Shown here one piece after another: positions 26,700-35,426 of a stretch of 64,000 nucleotides of DNA (its first letter is position 1; every line of letters starts with the position of its first letter). The translations under genes and the position numbers were made by a program. Origin of the DNA: Clostridia bacterium (GTDB lineage Bacteria > Bacillota > Clostridia > Oscillospirales > CAG-272); NCBI GenBank assembly GCA_017472305.1, contig JAFUQP010000034.1, positions 34,103 through 98,102 of the forward strand, read 5' to 3'. The notes under the pieces were generated by a model that saw only the letters and a program-made list of their open reading frames with translations, did no database searches and was not told the origin of the DNA.

Positions 26700-26789
26700 A
26701 AATTTTCGCGATTTGGAGCCTTTATCCAAATCGTCGCAGACTTGCGATACCGAAAATTTACTTAAATTTGTGCAGTCGCCTCTGGCGAC
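26700..26789 (+). ncRNA. Candidate structured leader (three-way junction) of argF
   Basis: Three perfect pairings are stacked without gaps: P1 AAATTTTCG (26700-26708) with CGAAAATTT (26751-26759); P2 CGATTTGG (26709-26716) with CCAAATCG (26726-26733); P3 TCGCA (26734-26738) with TGCGA (26743-26747). A fourth hairpin, GTCGCC-TCT-GGCGAC (26775-26789), ends just before the GGAG of argF. Competing pairings exist: AAATTTA with TAAATTT (26754-26769) would break P1, and CGTCGC (26732-26737) can pair with GCGACG (26785-26790). I know no riboswitch class of this shape. Confidence 0.5.
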
Positions 26790-26804
26790 GGAATGGAGAT
26801 ATAT

Positions 26805-27800
26805 ATGAAAAAGGTTAATTTTTTGAAGGGCAAGGACTTTCTGAAGCTCCTTGATTTTACACCCGAACAGATAGAAAAGCTCATAGACCTTGCCGCCGAT
26901 TTCAAGAAAATGAAGAAGGAAGGCAAGGCACACAAATACTGCGAGGGAAAGAACATCGCGCTTATCTTTGAAAAAACCAGCACGAGAACACGTTGCAGCT
27001 TTGAGGTTGCGGCGTATGACCTCGGCATGAACGTTACCTATCTTGACCCGACAGGCTCACAGATTGGTAAGAAGGAATCTATTGCAGACACCGCGCGCGT
27101 GCTTGCCTCTATATACGACGGAATTGAATACCGCGGCTACGGTCAGGAGCTTGTAGAGGAGCTGGCAAAATACTCGAAGGTTCCGGTATGGAACGGACTT
27201 ACCAACGAGTTCCACCCGACGCAGATTCTCGCGGATTTCCTCACCATCAAGGAGCATCTCGGCACACTTCGCGGCGTAAAGTTCGTGTATATGGGCGATG
27301 CGAGATACAATATGGGCAACTCGCTTATGGTTGGCTGTGCGAAGATGGGAATGAACTTCGTTGCCTGCGCTCCGAAAAAGTATTTCCCCGATGCGGCACT
27401 TGTTGCAGAATGTAAGAAAATCGCAGAGGAAACCGGCGCTACGATAACGCTCGAGGAGTGCCCCGAGAAGGCTCTGTCGGGTGCTGACGTAATCTATACC
27501 GACGTGTGGGTTTCTATGGGCGAGCCTGCCGAGGTATGGGAGGAGCGTATTCGCGAGCTCTCGCCCTACAGGGTTGACACAGAGAAAATGAAGATGGCAA
27601 AGGACTCCGCCGTCTTTATGCACTGCCTTCCCTCCTTCCACGACCTTAAGACACAGGTCGGCCGCGAGATTGGCGAGAAGTTCGGCATTACCGCTATGGA
27701 GGTTACCGACGAGGTATTTGAGAGCGATGCCTCGATAGTCTTTGAGGAAGCCGAAAACAGAATGCATACAATCAAGGCGGTTATGGCGGCAACTCTTTAA
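26805..27800 (+). CDS. argF: Ornithine carbamoyltransferase
   Basis: A 331-residue enzyme making citrulline from ornithine and carbamoyl phosphate. The carbamoyl-phosphate motif STRTR lies in [15 protein letters not shown], and the ornithine-side motif HCLPSFHD is intact. The ATG at 26805 follows GGAG by six bases; an ATG at 26793 overlaps that ribosome site. It is separated from argD by about 150 bases holding the folded leader, so it may be regulated separately from the rest of the arginine genes. It ends the cluster and is followed by a strong terminator. Confidence 0.96.
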   Translation: MKKVNFLKGKDFLKLLDFTPEQIEKLIDLAADFKKMKKEGKAHKYCEGKNIALIFEKTSTRTRCSFEVAAYDLGMNVTYLDPTGSQIGKKESIADTARVLASIYDGIEYRGYGQELVEELAKYSKVPVWNGLTNEFHPTQILADFLTIKEHLGTLRGVKFVYMGDARYNMGNSLMVGCAKMGMNFVACAPKKYFPDAALVAECKKIAEETGATITLEECPEKALSGADVIYTDVWVSMGEPAEVWEERIRELSPYRVDTEKMKMAKDSAVFMHCLPSFHDLKTQVGREIGEKFGITAMEVTDEVFESDASIVFEEAENRMHTIKAVMAATL

Positions 27801-27874
27801 AAAAGAGCGGCTTGATACCGAATTTACCGCATTTTTGTAAAGTTTTATTAGCAAATAACGCGCATATTGAATAT

Positions 27875-27930
27875 AATCCAAGGTGAAGAGGATTTTGTTT
27901 TTGAAATTTCGCCTTGGATTTTTTATTTTA
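27875..27930 (+). terminator. Terminator of the arginine cluster
   Basis: AATCCAAGGTGAA (27875-27887) pairs with TTCGCCTTGGATT (27908-27920; one G-T), followed by TTTTTATTTTA. Confidence 0.88.
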
Positions 27931-27960
27931 CTGCGAATTTTCGGGCTTAAAATGCTGTAA

Positions 27961-28046
27961 AAATACTAGTTGGTTTTATAAATTATTTTTCTTTTTTTGT
28001 TGATTTTTCTCTTAAATTATGATATACTTTAATAGTGCTAGTATTT
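27961..28046. promoter_or_regulatory. Promoter of the helicase gene flanked by an inverted repeat
   Basis: TTGATT (28000-28005) and TATACT (28023-28028) have a 17-base spacer. AAATACTAG (27961-27969) and CTAGTATTT (28038-28046) form a perfect 9-base inverted repeat around this promoter, suggesting a looped or two-site operator. Confidence 0.55.
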
Positions 28047-28139
28047 ATTTACAAAACTTGCAGAAAATATCGGTGAGAGAGTAATGCGAGGATTTGCTTT
28101 TCAAAGAGCGCATATTCATTCTCGGAAAGGAGTCATAAC

Positions 28140-31100
28140 GTGGGAAAGAGCATTTTTACCTACTACAAAGAGCGTCTTATTGAAATAGGCGGAAAGAACA
28201 AGTGCCTGTATCTTAAGAGCATCGTAAGGCGCGGAGCATACGACATCGGCAAGCTCTTTGAGGGACGTGACTCCAAGGTTTCCGAGCTTATCGAGTTCCT
28301 TTGGTCGGGCACTACCGACTCACTCACCCTCATTACCTCAAAGGAGCGCGACGATATTGCCGAGAACATAGGACTTCCCGACCGCTCGAAGGCACTCCCC
28401 GAAACAGCAAGGCTCACCATAGAGGAAGCCGAGAACGCTTATGCAAAATACAAAAAGCAGCTCTCCCAGGACACCGCGAGAATTCTCGAGGGCGAGATTT
28501 CAAAGGTTAAGGAGCTTAAGAGAGAGGTCGAGGAAATTGAGAAGGAAACCGGCAGGTACGAGCTTTATATCGGTTACCCCTTCGTCTTTGGCTCTATAAA
28601 TCAAGGCCCGTCGAAAACGCTTATAAAAGCACCGCTTCTTCTCTTCCCTGTCAAGATTGAGATTGGTGATGACGATACCGTTGAAATACGCAGAAACGGC
28701 GCAGAGAAAATACAGCTCAACCGCGCCTTGATATTCGCTTACGCCCAGTCAAAGCACCTTGATATTGAGGAGCTGGAGCTGGAGTTTGACGACCTTTCGG
28801 CATTCAAGAACGTAAAGGCGGTCGTTGATTACCTCAAGGAGAAAAAGATAAGAATCGACTGTCAGGGCTCAAAGACGGTCTATAACTACTCACGCTTCAA
28901 GGAGCCCGACGGAAGAGGCGAGCTTTCGATAAGACACGCTGCCGTTCTTGCAAGGCTTTCGCTCTCCAATTCAATTTACACCGATTATACCCTTCTTGAA
29001 AAGAAAAATCTCACAAACGATGCCATTGCAGAGCTTCTTCGCAACCATAAGAAAAACAAGACCGTTGCTCAAAAGAAGCGCGACAAGAGGCGTCTTGCAA
29101 AGCGCGCAAAGAGGCGCGTGGGCACAGGAAGCACTTACGCCGTAAAGATGCTCGACTACTCGCAGTCCGAGGTTATACGCAAGGTTGACGAGATGGGCAA
29201 TATGGTTATTTACGGCCCTCCCGGCACAGGTAAATCGCAAACAATAGTTAACATTATAACCGACGCTATAGCAAAAAACAAGCGCGTGCTGGTCGTTTCG
29301 CAGAAGAAGGCGGCGCTCGACGTGGTTTACTCCCGTCTTGGCACGCTCAACGCGAAGGCTATGTATTTAAGCGACGAGTCGAAGGAGAAGCGCGCGTTCT
29401 ACGACCGCTGCTTCACAGCTCACCAGCGCGACGAGGTTGAGAGCCTCGTTGACGTCGAGGGACTTCAGCGCGAGTACGATGCCCTCGAGGAAAAGATAAA
29501 CCGCGAGGTCGCAACGCTCGACGGAATCCAACACCTTCTGACAGACATTCGTCCCTTCGGGCTTTCGCTTGCACAAATGTACCGCTCCTCGTATATTCTC
29601 TCAAAGAATTCGAGCGACTACGCGGTATATCTGGCAATGCTCGAAAACAAGTCGATGATGCTCCTTCGCTATAAGGATATCAGTGAGGCGCTCTTTGCAA
29701 TCAAGGCAAAGAATCTCGGCGAGATGTACTACAAGTTCGTCGAGGTCAAGGATAAAAACCCCATCATCGATATGATGCTTCCCGACCTTGATATCAGCAC
29801 CCTCTCCGAGGTCAAGGCAATTCTCGAGAACACGCAGAAATCGAGGCGCGGCTACTTCAACATTTCAAAATATCCCTACACAAGGCAGGTGCTTGCTCAC
29901 TACTCCCGCCTTGACAATCCAAGGAACATCAAGACTATCGTCAAAACCGAGTGCAAGCTTGAAAACCCGGGAGCCGTGTTCCTCGGCAAGCGCGAGGCGC
30001 AGCTCGAGGAAAAATTCCTTGAAACGCTTATCGCTATCGAGGAGTTTGCAGCACCCTACAATTCCCTCAAGCGCGTTATGACGAAGGAGGGATATATTTC
30101 GGTTATTGACAACCTGCTTCGAGGAAACAACTCCTATATAAAGCACGTTTACGAGGCTCTTGACAATTATATCGAGCTTCGCGACCTCTCAAGGCTCGTT
30201 GACGGTCTTGACAAGAATATGCTGACAATTCTCAATTTCGCCTACTCCGTCGGCAAGAGCTATCAGCATTACCTCGAGATTATTGACAAGTTCCTTGTAT
30301 ACAGAATTTATCACGAGCTGACAAGATACGAGGAGGAGTGCAAGGACGGTCTTGCAAAGATGCTTGACTTCTCCAACATCACCGCCCGCATCTATAAAAT
30401 GAAGGGCGAGCAGCTGAAGGTTGCCAACAAGCTTTGCGCGGGCAAGAACAGTCTTGAATACCGCAACCTCTACGAGAACGGCGACGACGCGAAGGACTTC
30501 CTCTATCAGATTTCAAAGGACCAGAAGCTCTGGCCTATCAGAAAGACTATGGAGCTTTACAGCGACTACGTGCTTGCGCTCTTCCCCTGCTGGCTTCTCT
30601 CCCCCGAGAACGTATCGGCAATTCTGCCTCTTGAAAAGAACCTCTTTGATATCGTTATCTTCGACGAGGCGTCGCAGGTATTTATCGAGAGCACAATTCC
30701 GACAATTTACCGCGGTAAGAACATCGTCGTTGCGGGTGACTCAAAGCAGCTGCGCCCCTCGGCTACCTTTATGAAGCGTTATATGGGTGCCGACCCCGAG
30801 AGCCAGGACGACCTTGCCGTTCAGGCGGCTCTTGAGGTTGAGAGCCTTCTTGACCTTGCGGTTGCAAGATACGAGAGCGCAAACCTGACCTACCACTACA
30901 GAAGCCGTCACGAGGAGCTTATCAACTTCTCAAACAGCGCCTTCTATTCCTCTAATCTTCAGATTGCCCCGAACATTTCCCCCAACCGCAACGAGCGCCC
31001 GATTGAGCGCTACAAGGTAGCGGGAGTATGGCAGGAGAGAACGAACCCTGTCGAGGCAAAAAAGGTTGTTGAAATTCTCAAGAATATCTTCAAGACGAGA

Positions 31101-31967
31101 AAAGCCGGCGAGAGCATTGGAATTATCACCTTCAACAGCGACCAGCAATCCTGCATTGCCGACGCTATCGACAGAGAGGCAAGGCGCGACCAAGAGTTCC
31201 GCGACTACGTCACAAAGGAGAGATACCGTATTGACGGCGGCGAGGACACGGGTCTGTTTATCAAGAACCTTGAAAACGTTCAGGGTGACGAGCGTGATAT
31301 AATAATCTTCTCGATAGGCTACGCAAAGAACGCCGACGGAAGGGTTTATACAAACTTCGGCTCGCTATCGGCTGAAGGCGGTGAAAACCGTCTGAACGTT
31401 GCTATCACGCGTGCTAAGTCCAAGATTATCGTCGTGACGAGCATTGAGCCCGAGGAACTTAAGGTTGACACGGCAAAGAACGAGGGTCCGAAGCTCCTTC
31501 GCGAGTATCTGACCTACGTAAGAGCCGTTGCCGACGGCGACACACAGCAGGTACGCGCGGTGCTTTCAAGGCTCGACCCCGTCGAGCAGAAGGCGGGCAG
31601 TATAAATCCCGCGTCGCCCGAGATTGAGCTTCAGATTAAGGACAGACTCGAGAAGCTTGGATACAAGGTGCACCTGCAGCTCGGTAACAGAAACAGCCGT
31701 ATTTCGCTCGCCATCTATGACGAGGAGCTTGACAGATACCTCGTCGGTATTGAGCTTGACAAGGACGCATTCCTTTCCTCCTCTTCCTCAATGGAGCGCG
31801 ACGTATATAAGCCCAAGTTCCTTGAGGCGCGCGGTTGGAATATCATGCGTGTTTGGTGCCGCGATTGGTGGCTCTCTCCCACAAGAGTAATCAAATCCAT
31901 CGCCGCAGCAGCAGACAAGGCAAAGGCAGAGCTTAAGGCGGCCAAAGCTAGCGCACGCGCAAAATAA
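28140..31967 (+). CDS. Large superfamily 1 helicase with Vsr-like nuclease fold at the C-terminus
   Basis: A 1275-residue protein starting at GTG with GGAG upstream. The helicase core resembles Upf1/DNA2-like SF1 enzymes (COG1112): Walker A YGPPGTGKSQT near residue 357, Walker B IFDEASQV near 840, motif III VAGDSKQLRPS near 865 and a C-terminal NVAITRAKSKIIVV motif near 1087. The long stretch between Walker A and B holds the insert usual in this group. Residues about 1165-1265 (IKDRLEKLGYKVHLQLG ... VGIELDKDAF ... FLEARGWNIMRVWCRDWW) look like the Vsr/MTES_1575 endonuclease-like domain fused to such helicases. The position where others have a catalytic Asp (IDLAV) reads ISLAI, so nuclease activity is doubtful. 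Stand-alone gene; DNA repair or phage defence are both possible. Confidence 0.8.
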   Translation: MGKSIFTYYKERLIEIGGKNKCLYLKSIVRRGAYDIGKLFEGRDSKVSELIEFLWSGTTDSLTLITSKERDDIAENIGLPDRSKALPETARLTIEEAENAYAKYKKQLSQDTARILEGEISKVKELKREVEEIEKETGRYELYIGYPFVFGSINQGPSKTLIKAPLLLFPVKIEIGDDDTVEIRRNGAEKIQLNRALIFAYAQSKHLDIEELELEFDDLSAFKNVKAVVDYLKEKKIRIDCQGSKTVYNYSRFKEPDGRGELSIRHAAVLARLSLSNSIYTDYTLLEKKNLTNDAIAELLRNHKKNKTVAQKKRDKRRLAKRAKRRVGTGSTYAVKMLDYSQSEVIRKVDEMGNMVIYGPPGTGKSQTIVNIITDAIAKNKRVLVVSQKKAALDVVYSRLGTLNAKAMYLSDESKEKRAFYDRCFTAHQRDEVESLVDVEGLQREYDALEEKINREVATLDGIQHLLTDIRPFGLSLAQMYRSSYILSKNSSDYAVYLAMLENKSMMLLRYKDISEALFAIKAKNLGEMYYKFVEVKDKNPIIDMMLPDLDISTLSEVKAILENTQKSRRGYFNISKYPYTRQVLAHYSRLDNPRNIKTIVKTECKLENPGAVFLGKREAQLEEKFLETLIAIEEFAAPYNSLKRVMTKEGYISVIDNLLRGNNSYIKHVYEALDNYIELRDLSRLVDGLDKNMLTILNFAYSVGKSYQHYLEIIDKFLVYRIYHELTRYEEECKDGLAKMLDFSNITARIYKMKGEQLKVANKLCAGKNSLEYRNLYENGDDAKDFLYQISKDQKLWPIRKTMELYSDYVLALFPCWLLSPENVSAILPLEKNLFDIVIFDEASQVFIESTIPTIYRGKNIVVAGDSKQLRPSATFMKRYMGADPESQDDLAVQAALEVESLLDLAVARYESANLTYHYRSRHEELINFSNSAFYSSNLQIAPNISPNRNERPIERYKVAGVWQERTNPVEAKKVVEILKNIFKTRKAGESIGIITFNSDQQSCIADAIDREARRDQEFRDYVTKERYRIDGGEDTGLFIKNLENVQGDERDIIIFSIGYAKNADGRVYTNFGSLSAEGGENRLNVAITRAKSKIIVVTSIEPEELKVDTAKNEGPKLLREYLTYVRAVADGDTQQVRAVLSRLDPVEQKAGSINPASPEIELQIKDRLEKLGYKVHLQLGNRNSRISLAIYDEELDRYLVGIELDKDAFLSSSSSMERDVYKPKFLEARGWNIMRVWCRDWWLSPTRVIKSIAAAADKAKAELKAAKASARAK

Positions 31968-32007
31968 CCGCGAGTGTTGGCAAAAGAATTAGAGCAAATA
32001 TTTTTCA

Positions 32008-32040
32008 GGATACGGTGCTTTTACTCCGTATCCTTTTATT
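32008..32040 (+). terminator. Terminator after the helicase gene
   Basis: GGATACGG (32008-32015) pairs with CCGTATCC (32026-32033), then TTTTATTTTC. Confidence 0.85.
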
Positions 32041-32104
32041 TTCAAGTATAATTCACTTTCAAAAGCCTTTAATAAATCTTTCGGTAAATCTTTTCCGAAA
32101 ACAG

Positions 32105-32133
32105 TTGACTTTTATTTAGATTTGTGATATCAT
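32105..32133 (+). promoter_or_regulatory. Predicted promoter of thrS
   Basis: TTGACT (32105-32110) and TATCAT (32128-32133) with 17 bases between. Confidence 0.75.
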
Positions 32134-32142
32134 TACTGTATT

Positions 32143-32340
32143 GGAACACGTCCACAGGACACGCTATGCACAGAGAGCCGTCGGTTGCTGAAAGCACGGA
32201 CCTAGCGCCCTATGGGTACCGCCCATGCGCCGAATGGCACACAATTATATAGCCAAAGAGTTAAAAGCTCGGGTGGAACCGTGCGGGACCTACAGTCCTC
32301 ACCCCGAAGACAGATTTTGTCTTCGGGTGTTTTTTATTTT
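32143..32340 (+). ncRNA. T-box leader of thrS
   Basis: The T-box sequence GGGTGGAACCGTG lies at 32271-32283, followed by the terminator stem CCCGAAGACA (32303-32312) with TGTCTTCGGG (32318-32327) and a TTTTTTATTTT tract. Upstream, AGAGAGCC and GGTTGCTGAAAGC near 32173-32195 fit the Stem I apical part. ACC at 32218-32220 is a plausible threonine specifier codon. Uncharged tRNA(Thr) would favour the antiterminator and allow thrS expression. Confidence 0.9.
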
Positions 32341-32437
32341 CCGATAGCGGTCAACGACTGTGATTTGGGGCTGAATCGGGCTGTCGGATTTATTAATTGA
32401 TAACTAAACTTTACATTTATATAAAGGAGCTAGAAAA

Positions 32438-34381
32438 ATGGCAAAAATCAGATTTTCAAGCGGAGAGGTTTACGAAAGCGCGTCTGCCGTTTCGGTTTAC
32501 GAGGCTGCAAGAGAGCTTGGAATCATTTCAAGAGAGGTTATTTCGGCAAGCGTGAACGGCGTGAACACCGAGCTTTCAACCGTTGTTGACGGCGAGTGCG
32601 ACGTTACCCTTCACACCTTTGCCGACAAGGAAGGCCGCGAGGTATTCAGACACACCGCGGCGCATATTATGGCGCAGGCTGTAAAAAGACTTTATCCCGA
32701 AACAAAGCAGACCATAGGTCCTGCTACCGAGAACGGATATTTCCAGGACTTTGACGCTCCCGTGTCCTTTACTCCCGACATACTTAAAAATATTGAGGCG
32801 GAGATGAAGAAAATCGTTAAGGAAAATCTCCTTATCGAGCGTAAGGTTATCTCGAGAGCCGAGGCCATCGAGCTTATGAAGAGCCTTGACGAGCCCTACA
32901 AGGTTGAGCGCATCGAGGAGCTTGCTGAGGACGCCGAGATTTCCATTTACACCCAGGGCGAGTACACCGACCTTTGCGCCGGCCCTCACCTTCATTCCAC
33001 CGGCGCTGTAAAGGCGTTCAAGCTTACGCAGTGCACCGGCGCATATTACAAGGGCGACCAGAACAACAAAATGCTCCAGAGAGTATACGGCATCGCCTTC
33101 CCCACGAAGGACGAGATGAACGCATATCTTCAGCATCAGGAGGAGGCTCTTAAGCGCGACCACAACAAGCTTGGCCGCGAGCTTGAATACTTCACCACCG
33201 TTGACTCGATAGGTCAGGGACTTCCCATTCTTATGCCGAAGGGCGCAAGAGTAATTCAGCTCCTTCAGAGATGGATTGAGGACGAGGAAGCAAAGCGCGG
33301 ATATCTTCTCACAAAGACTCCCCTTATGGCAAAGAGAGAGCTTTACAAGATTTCTGGACACTGGGACCACTATCTTGACGGCATGTTCGTTATGGGCGAC
33401 CCCGACGACTACACCAAGGAGTGCTTCGCTCTCCGTCCTATGACCTGCCCCTTCCAGTATCAGGTATATCTTAACAAAAAGCGCTCATACAGAGAGCTTC
33501 CCATGCGTCTTGGCGAAACCTCGACCCTCTTCAGAAACGAGGATTCGGGCGAGATGCACGGTCTTATCAGAGTCCGTCAGTTCACCATTTCCGAAGGACA
33601 TCTCGTTCTCCGTCCCGACCAGCTTGCAGAGGAGTTCAAGGGCTGCCTTGAGCTTGCAAAGTACTGCCTTGAAACTCTCGGTCTTTGGGAGGACTGCTCC
33701 TTCCGCTTCTCGCAGTGGGACCCCGCCCGCACAGACAAGTACGAGGGCACGCCCGAGCAGTGGAACGAGGCACAGTCGATTATGGGCGAGCTGCTTGACA
33801 AGTATCTCGGACGCGAGAACTACGTTATCGGAATTGACGAGGCTGCATTCTACGGACCGAAGCTTGACATTCAGTGCAAGAACGTATTCGGTAAAGAGGA
33901 TACGATAGTTACCATTCAGATAGATATGCTTCTTGCAAAGAAGTTCGGAATGGAGTACACCGACAGAGATAACACCCAGAAGACTCCCTACATCATTCAC
34001 AGAACCTCTATGGGCTGCTACGAGAGAACGCTCGCGCTTCTTATTGAGAAGTATGCAGGCGCGCTTCCCGTTTGGCTCTCGCCGAACCAGGTTACGGTTA
34101 TTCCCGTAGTTGCTGACTTTGCCGATTACGGCGCAAAGGTCGTTGAAAAGATGCGTGCCGCGGGTATTCGCTGCGAGCTTGACGACAGAAACGAAAAGCT
34201 CGGCTACAGAATCCGCGAGGCGCAGCTCTCGAAGGTTCCCTACATGGTAGTTGTAGGTGAGGACGAGATGAATTCCGAGAGCGTTACCGTAAGAGCCCGT
34301 ACAGAGGGCGAGGGCGGTAAGTTCTCGCTTGACGACTTCATTAAGAAGGTACGTGACGAAATCGACACCAAAAAGCACTAA
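32438..34381 (+). CDS. thrS: Threonyl-tRNA synthetase
   Basis: A 647-residue class II synthetase. Order: TGS domain (about 1-62), editing/second additional domain (HTAAHIMAQAVKRLYP with zinc-type histidines, CAGPHLHSTG), class II core with RPMTCPFQYQVY, SEGHLVLRPDQL and the motif-3 stretch PYIIHRTSMGCYERTLALLIEKY, and the C-terminal anticodon-binding domain (about 540-645). Complete, including the editing domain. Controlled by the T-box upstream. A perfect 10-base hairpin without a U-tract follows at 34388-34419. Confidence 0.97.
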   Translation: MAKIRFSSGEVYESASAVSVYEAARELGIISREVISASVNGVNTELSTVVDGECDVTLHTFADKEGREVFRHTAAHIMAQAVKRLYPETKQTIGPATENGYFQDFDAPVSFTPDILKNIEAEMKKIVKENLLIERKVISRAEAIELMKSLDEPYKVERIEELAEDAEISIYTQGEYTDLCAGPHLHSTGAVKAFKLTQCTGAYYKGDQNNKMLQRVYGIAFPTKDEMNAYLQHQEEALKRDHNKLGRELEYFTTVDSIGQGLPILMPKGARVIQLLQRWIEDEEAKRGYLLTKTPLMAKRELYKISGHWDHYLDGMFVMGDPDDYTKECFALRPMTCPFQYQVYLNKKRSYRELPMRLGETSTLFRNEDSGEMHGLIRVRQFTISEGHLVLRPDQLAEEFKGCLELAKYCLETLGLWEDCSFRFSQWDPARTDKYEGTPEQWNEAQSIMGELLDKYLGRENYVIGIDEAAFYGPKLDIQCKNVFGKEDTIVTIQIDMLLAKKFGMEYTDRDNTQKTPYIIHRTSMGCYERTLALLIEKYAGALPVWLSPNQVTVIPVVADFADYGAKVVEKMRAAGIRCELDDRNEKLGYRIREAQLSKVPYMVVVGEDEMNSESVTVRARTEGEGGKFSLDDFIKKVRDEIDTKKH

Positions 34382-34387
34382 TCACAC

Positions 34388-34419
34388 CGAGCGCAGTAGC
34401 TTATGGCTCACTGCGCTCG
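34388..34419. repeat. Perfect inverted repeat downstream of thrS
   Basis: CGAGCGCAGT (34388-34397) pairs with ACTGCGCTCG (34410-34419). No T run follows on either side, so it is not a classical terminator. Confidence 0.6.
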
Positions 34420-34507
34420 AGCCTCTGTAAAGCCGGGAAAAATACCGACCGCGTTGCAGAAAACCCCGTCAAAATCAACCTTTCAAAAAGAAAAAACGGA
34501 GCGTATT

Positions 34508-35395
34508 ATGAATTATACAATTAAAAACGAAAAAATTACCGCGACTGTTTCGAGCCTCGGAGCAGAGCTTATTTCCGTTGTAGGCGACGACGGATTTGAA
34601 TACATCTGGGATAGCACAGGCACCGAGTTCTGGGACGGCCACGCACCCGTACTCTTCCCTGCCTGCGGAAGAACTCTTAACAATACATATACCTACAAGG
34701 GCGTAAGCTACGAGATGGTAGCGCACGGATTTGCTCCGAGAAGTGAGTTTTCGCTCGTAGAGAAATCCGACGACAGGCTCGTGCTCTCACTCACCCCGAC
34801 AGATGAGATAAAGGCAAGGAATTACCCCTTCGACTTTGAGCTTGTAGCAGAGTTCAGAGTCAAAGAAAACCGCCTTTTTGCTAACTTTACCGTACATAAT
34901 CGCGACAAAGTCGAGCTTCCTTATATGTTTGGCTGGCACCCCGCCTTCACGCTTGAGGGAGTGGGCGGGTCGAGCATTTACGACTTCACGGTAGCCTTCA
35001 AGAACGTAGACAGCGTTACCTGGCACCCCCTTCAGAACGGCCCGTTCGTCAATCCCGTCGGCAAGCCCTACCCCTTGAAGAATTCGGCATACCCTCTCCA
35101 CGAGAAGGAAATATACGAAAACGACACTATGATATTTGTCGGCGCGGGCTGCGAGTGCCTGCTTTCGGCTCCTATGGAGAGGCACGGAGTTAAGATGTCC
35201 TACAGTGAAAACATTCCTTACTTCTGCATCTGGAAAGAGCCCTCGAGCGAGGCAAGATATGTATGCCTTGAGCCCTGGGGCAACGTTCCCTCGGGCGGTG
35301 ATGCTCCCGAGGTCTACGAAACCAAGACTATGGCCAGACTTCCCGTAGGAAAGAGCGAGGTCTACGCCTTTGAGGTTGAATTCTTCGCTAAATAA
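34508..35395 (+). CDS. Aldose 1-epimerase family protein
   Basis: A 295-residue protein of the galactose-mutarotase-like beta-sandwich superfamily. It shows WDGHAPVLFPACGR, the MVAHGFAPRSEF segment with the family histidine, FGWHPAFTLEG with the second histidine, and CLEPWG near the C-terminus. It should interconvert alpha and beta anomers of a sugar or sugar phosphate. This LacX/YihR-like branch is not specific enough to name the sugar. The ATG at 34508 follows GGAG by five bases; the longer frame from 34403 lacks a ribosome site. Confidence 0.85.
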   Translation: MNYTIKNEKITATVSSLGAELISVVGDDGFEYIWDSTGTEFWDGHAPVLFPACGRTLNNTYTYKGVSYEMVAHGFAPRSEFSLVEKSDDRLVLSLTPTDEIKARNYPFDFELVAEFRVKENRLFANFTVHNRDKVELPYMFGWHPAFTLEGVGGSSIYDFTVAFKNVDSVTWHPLQNGPFVNPVGKPYPLKNSAYPLHEKEIYENDTMIFVGAGCECLLSAPMERHGVKMSYSENIPYFCIWKEPSSEARYVCLEPWGNVPSGGDAPEVYETKTMARLPVGKSEVYAFEVEFFAK

Positions 35396-35426
35396 CCCTT
35401 AATCTATTTGAATTTCGGAGTTTGAT

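Noticed and set aside
26700-26760. Known riboswitch or T-box before argF
   Set aside because: No GGTGGNACC T-box element, no U-tract terminator, and no match to classes I know; kept only as an uncharacterised candidate.
34403-34507. Extra N-terminal 35 codons of the aldose epimerase
   Set aside because: They overlap the hairpin after thrS and lack a ribosome site; the ATG at 34508 has one and starts the conserved fold.
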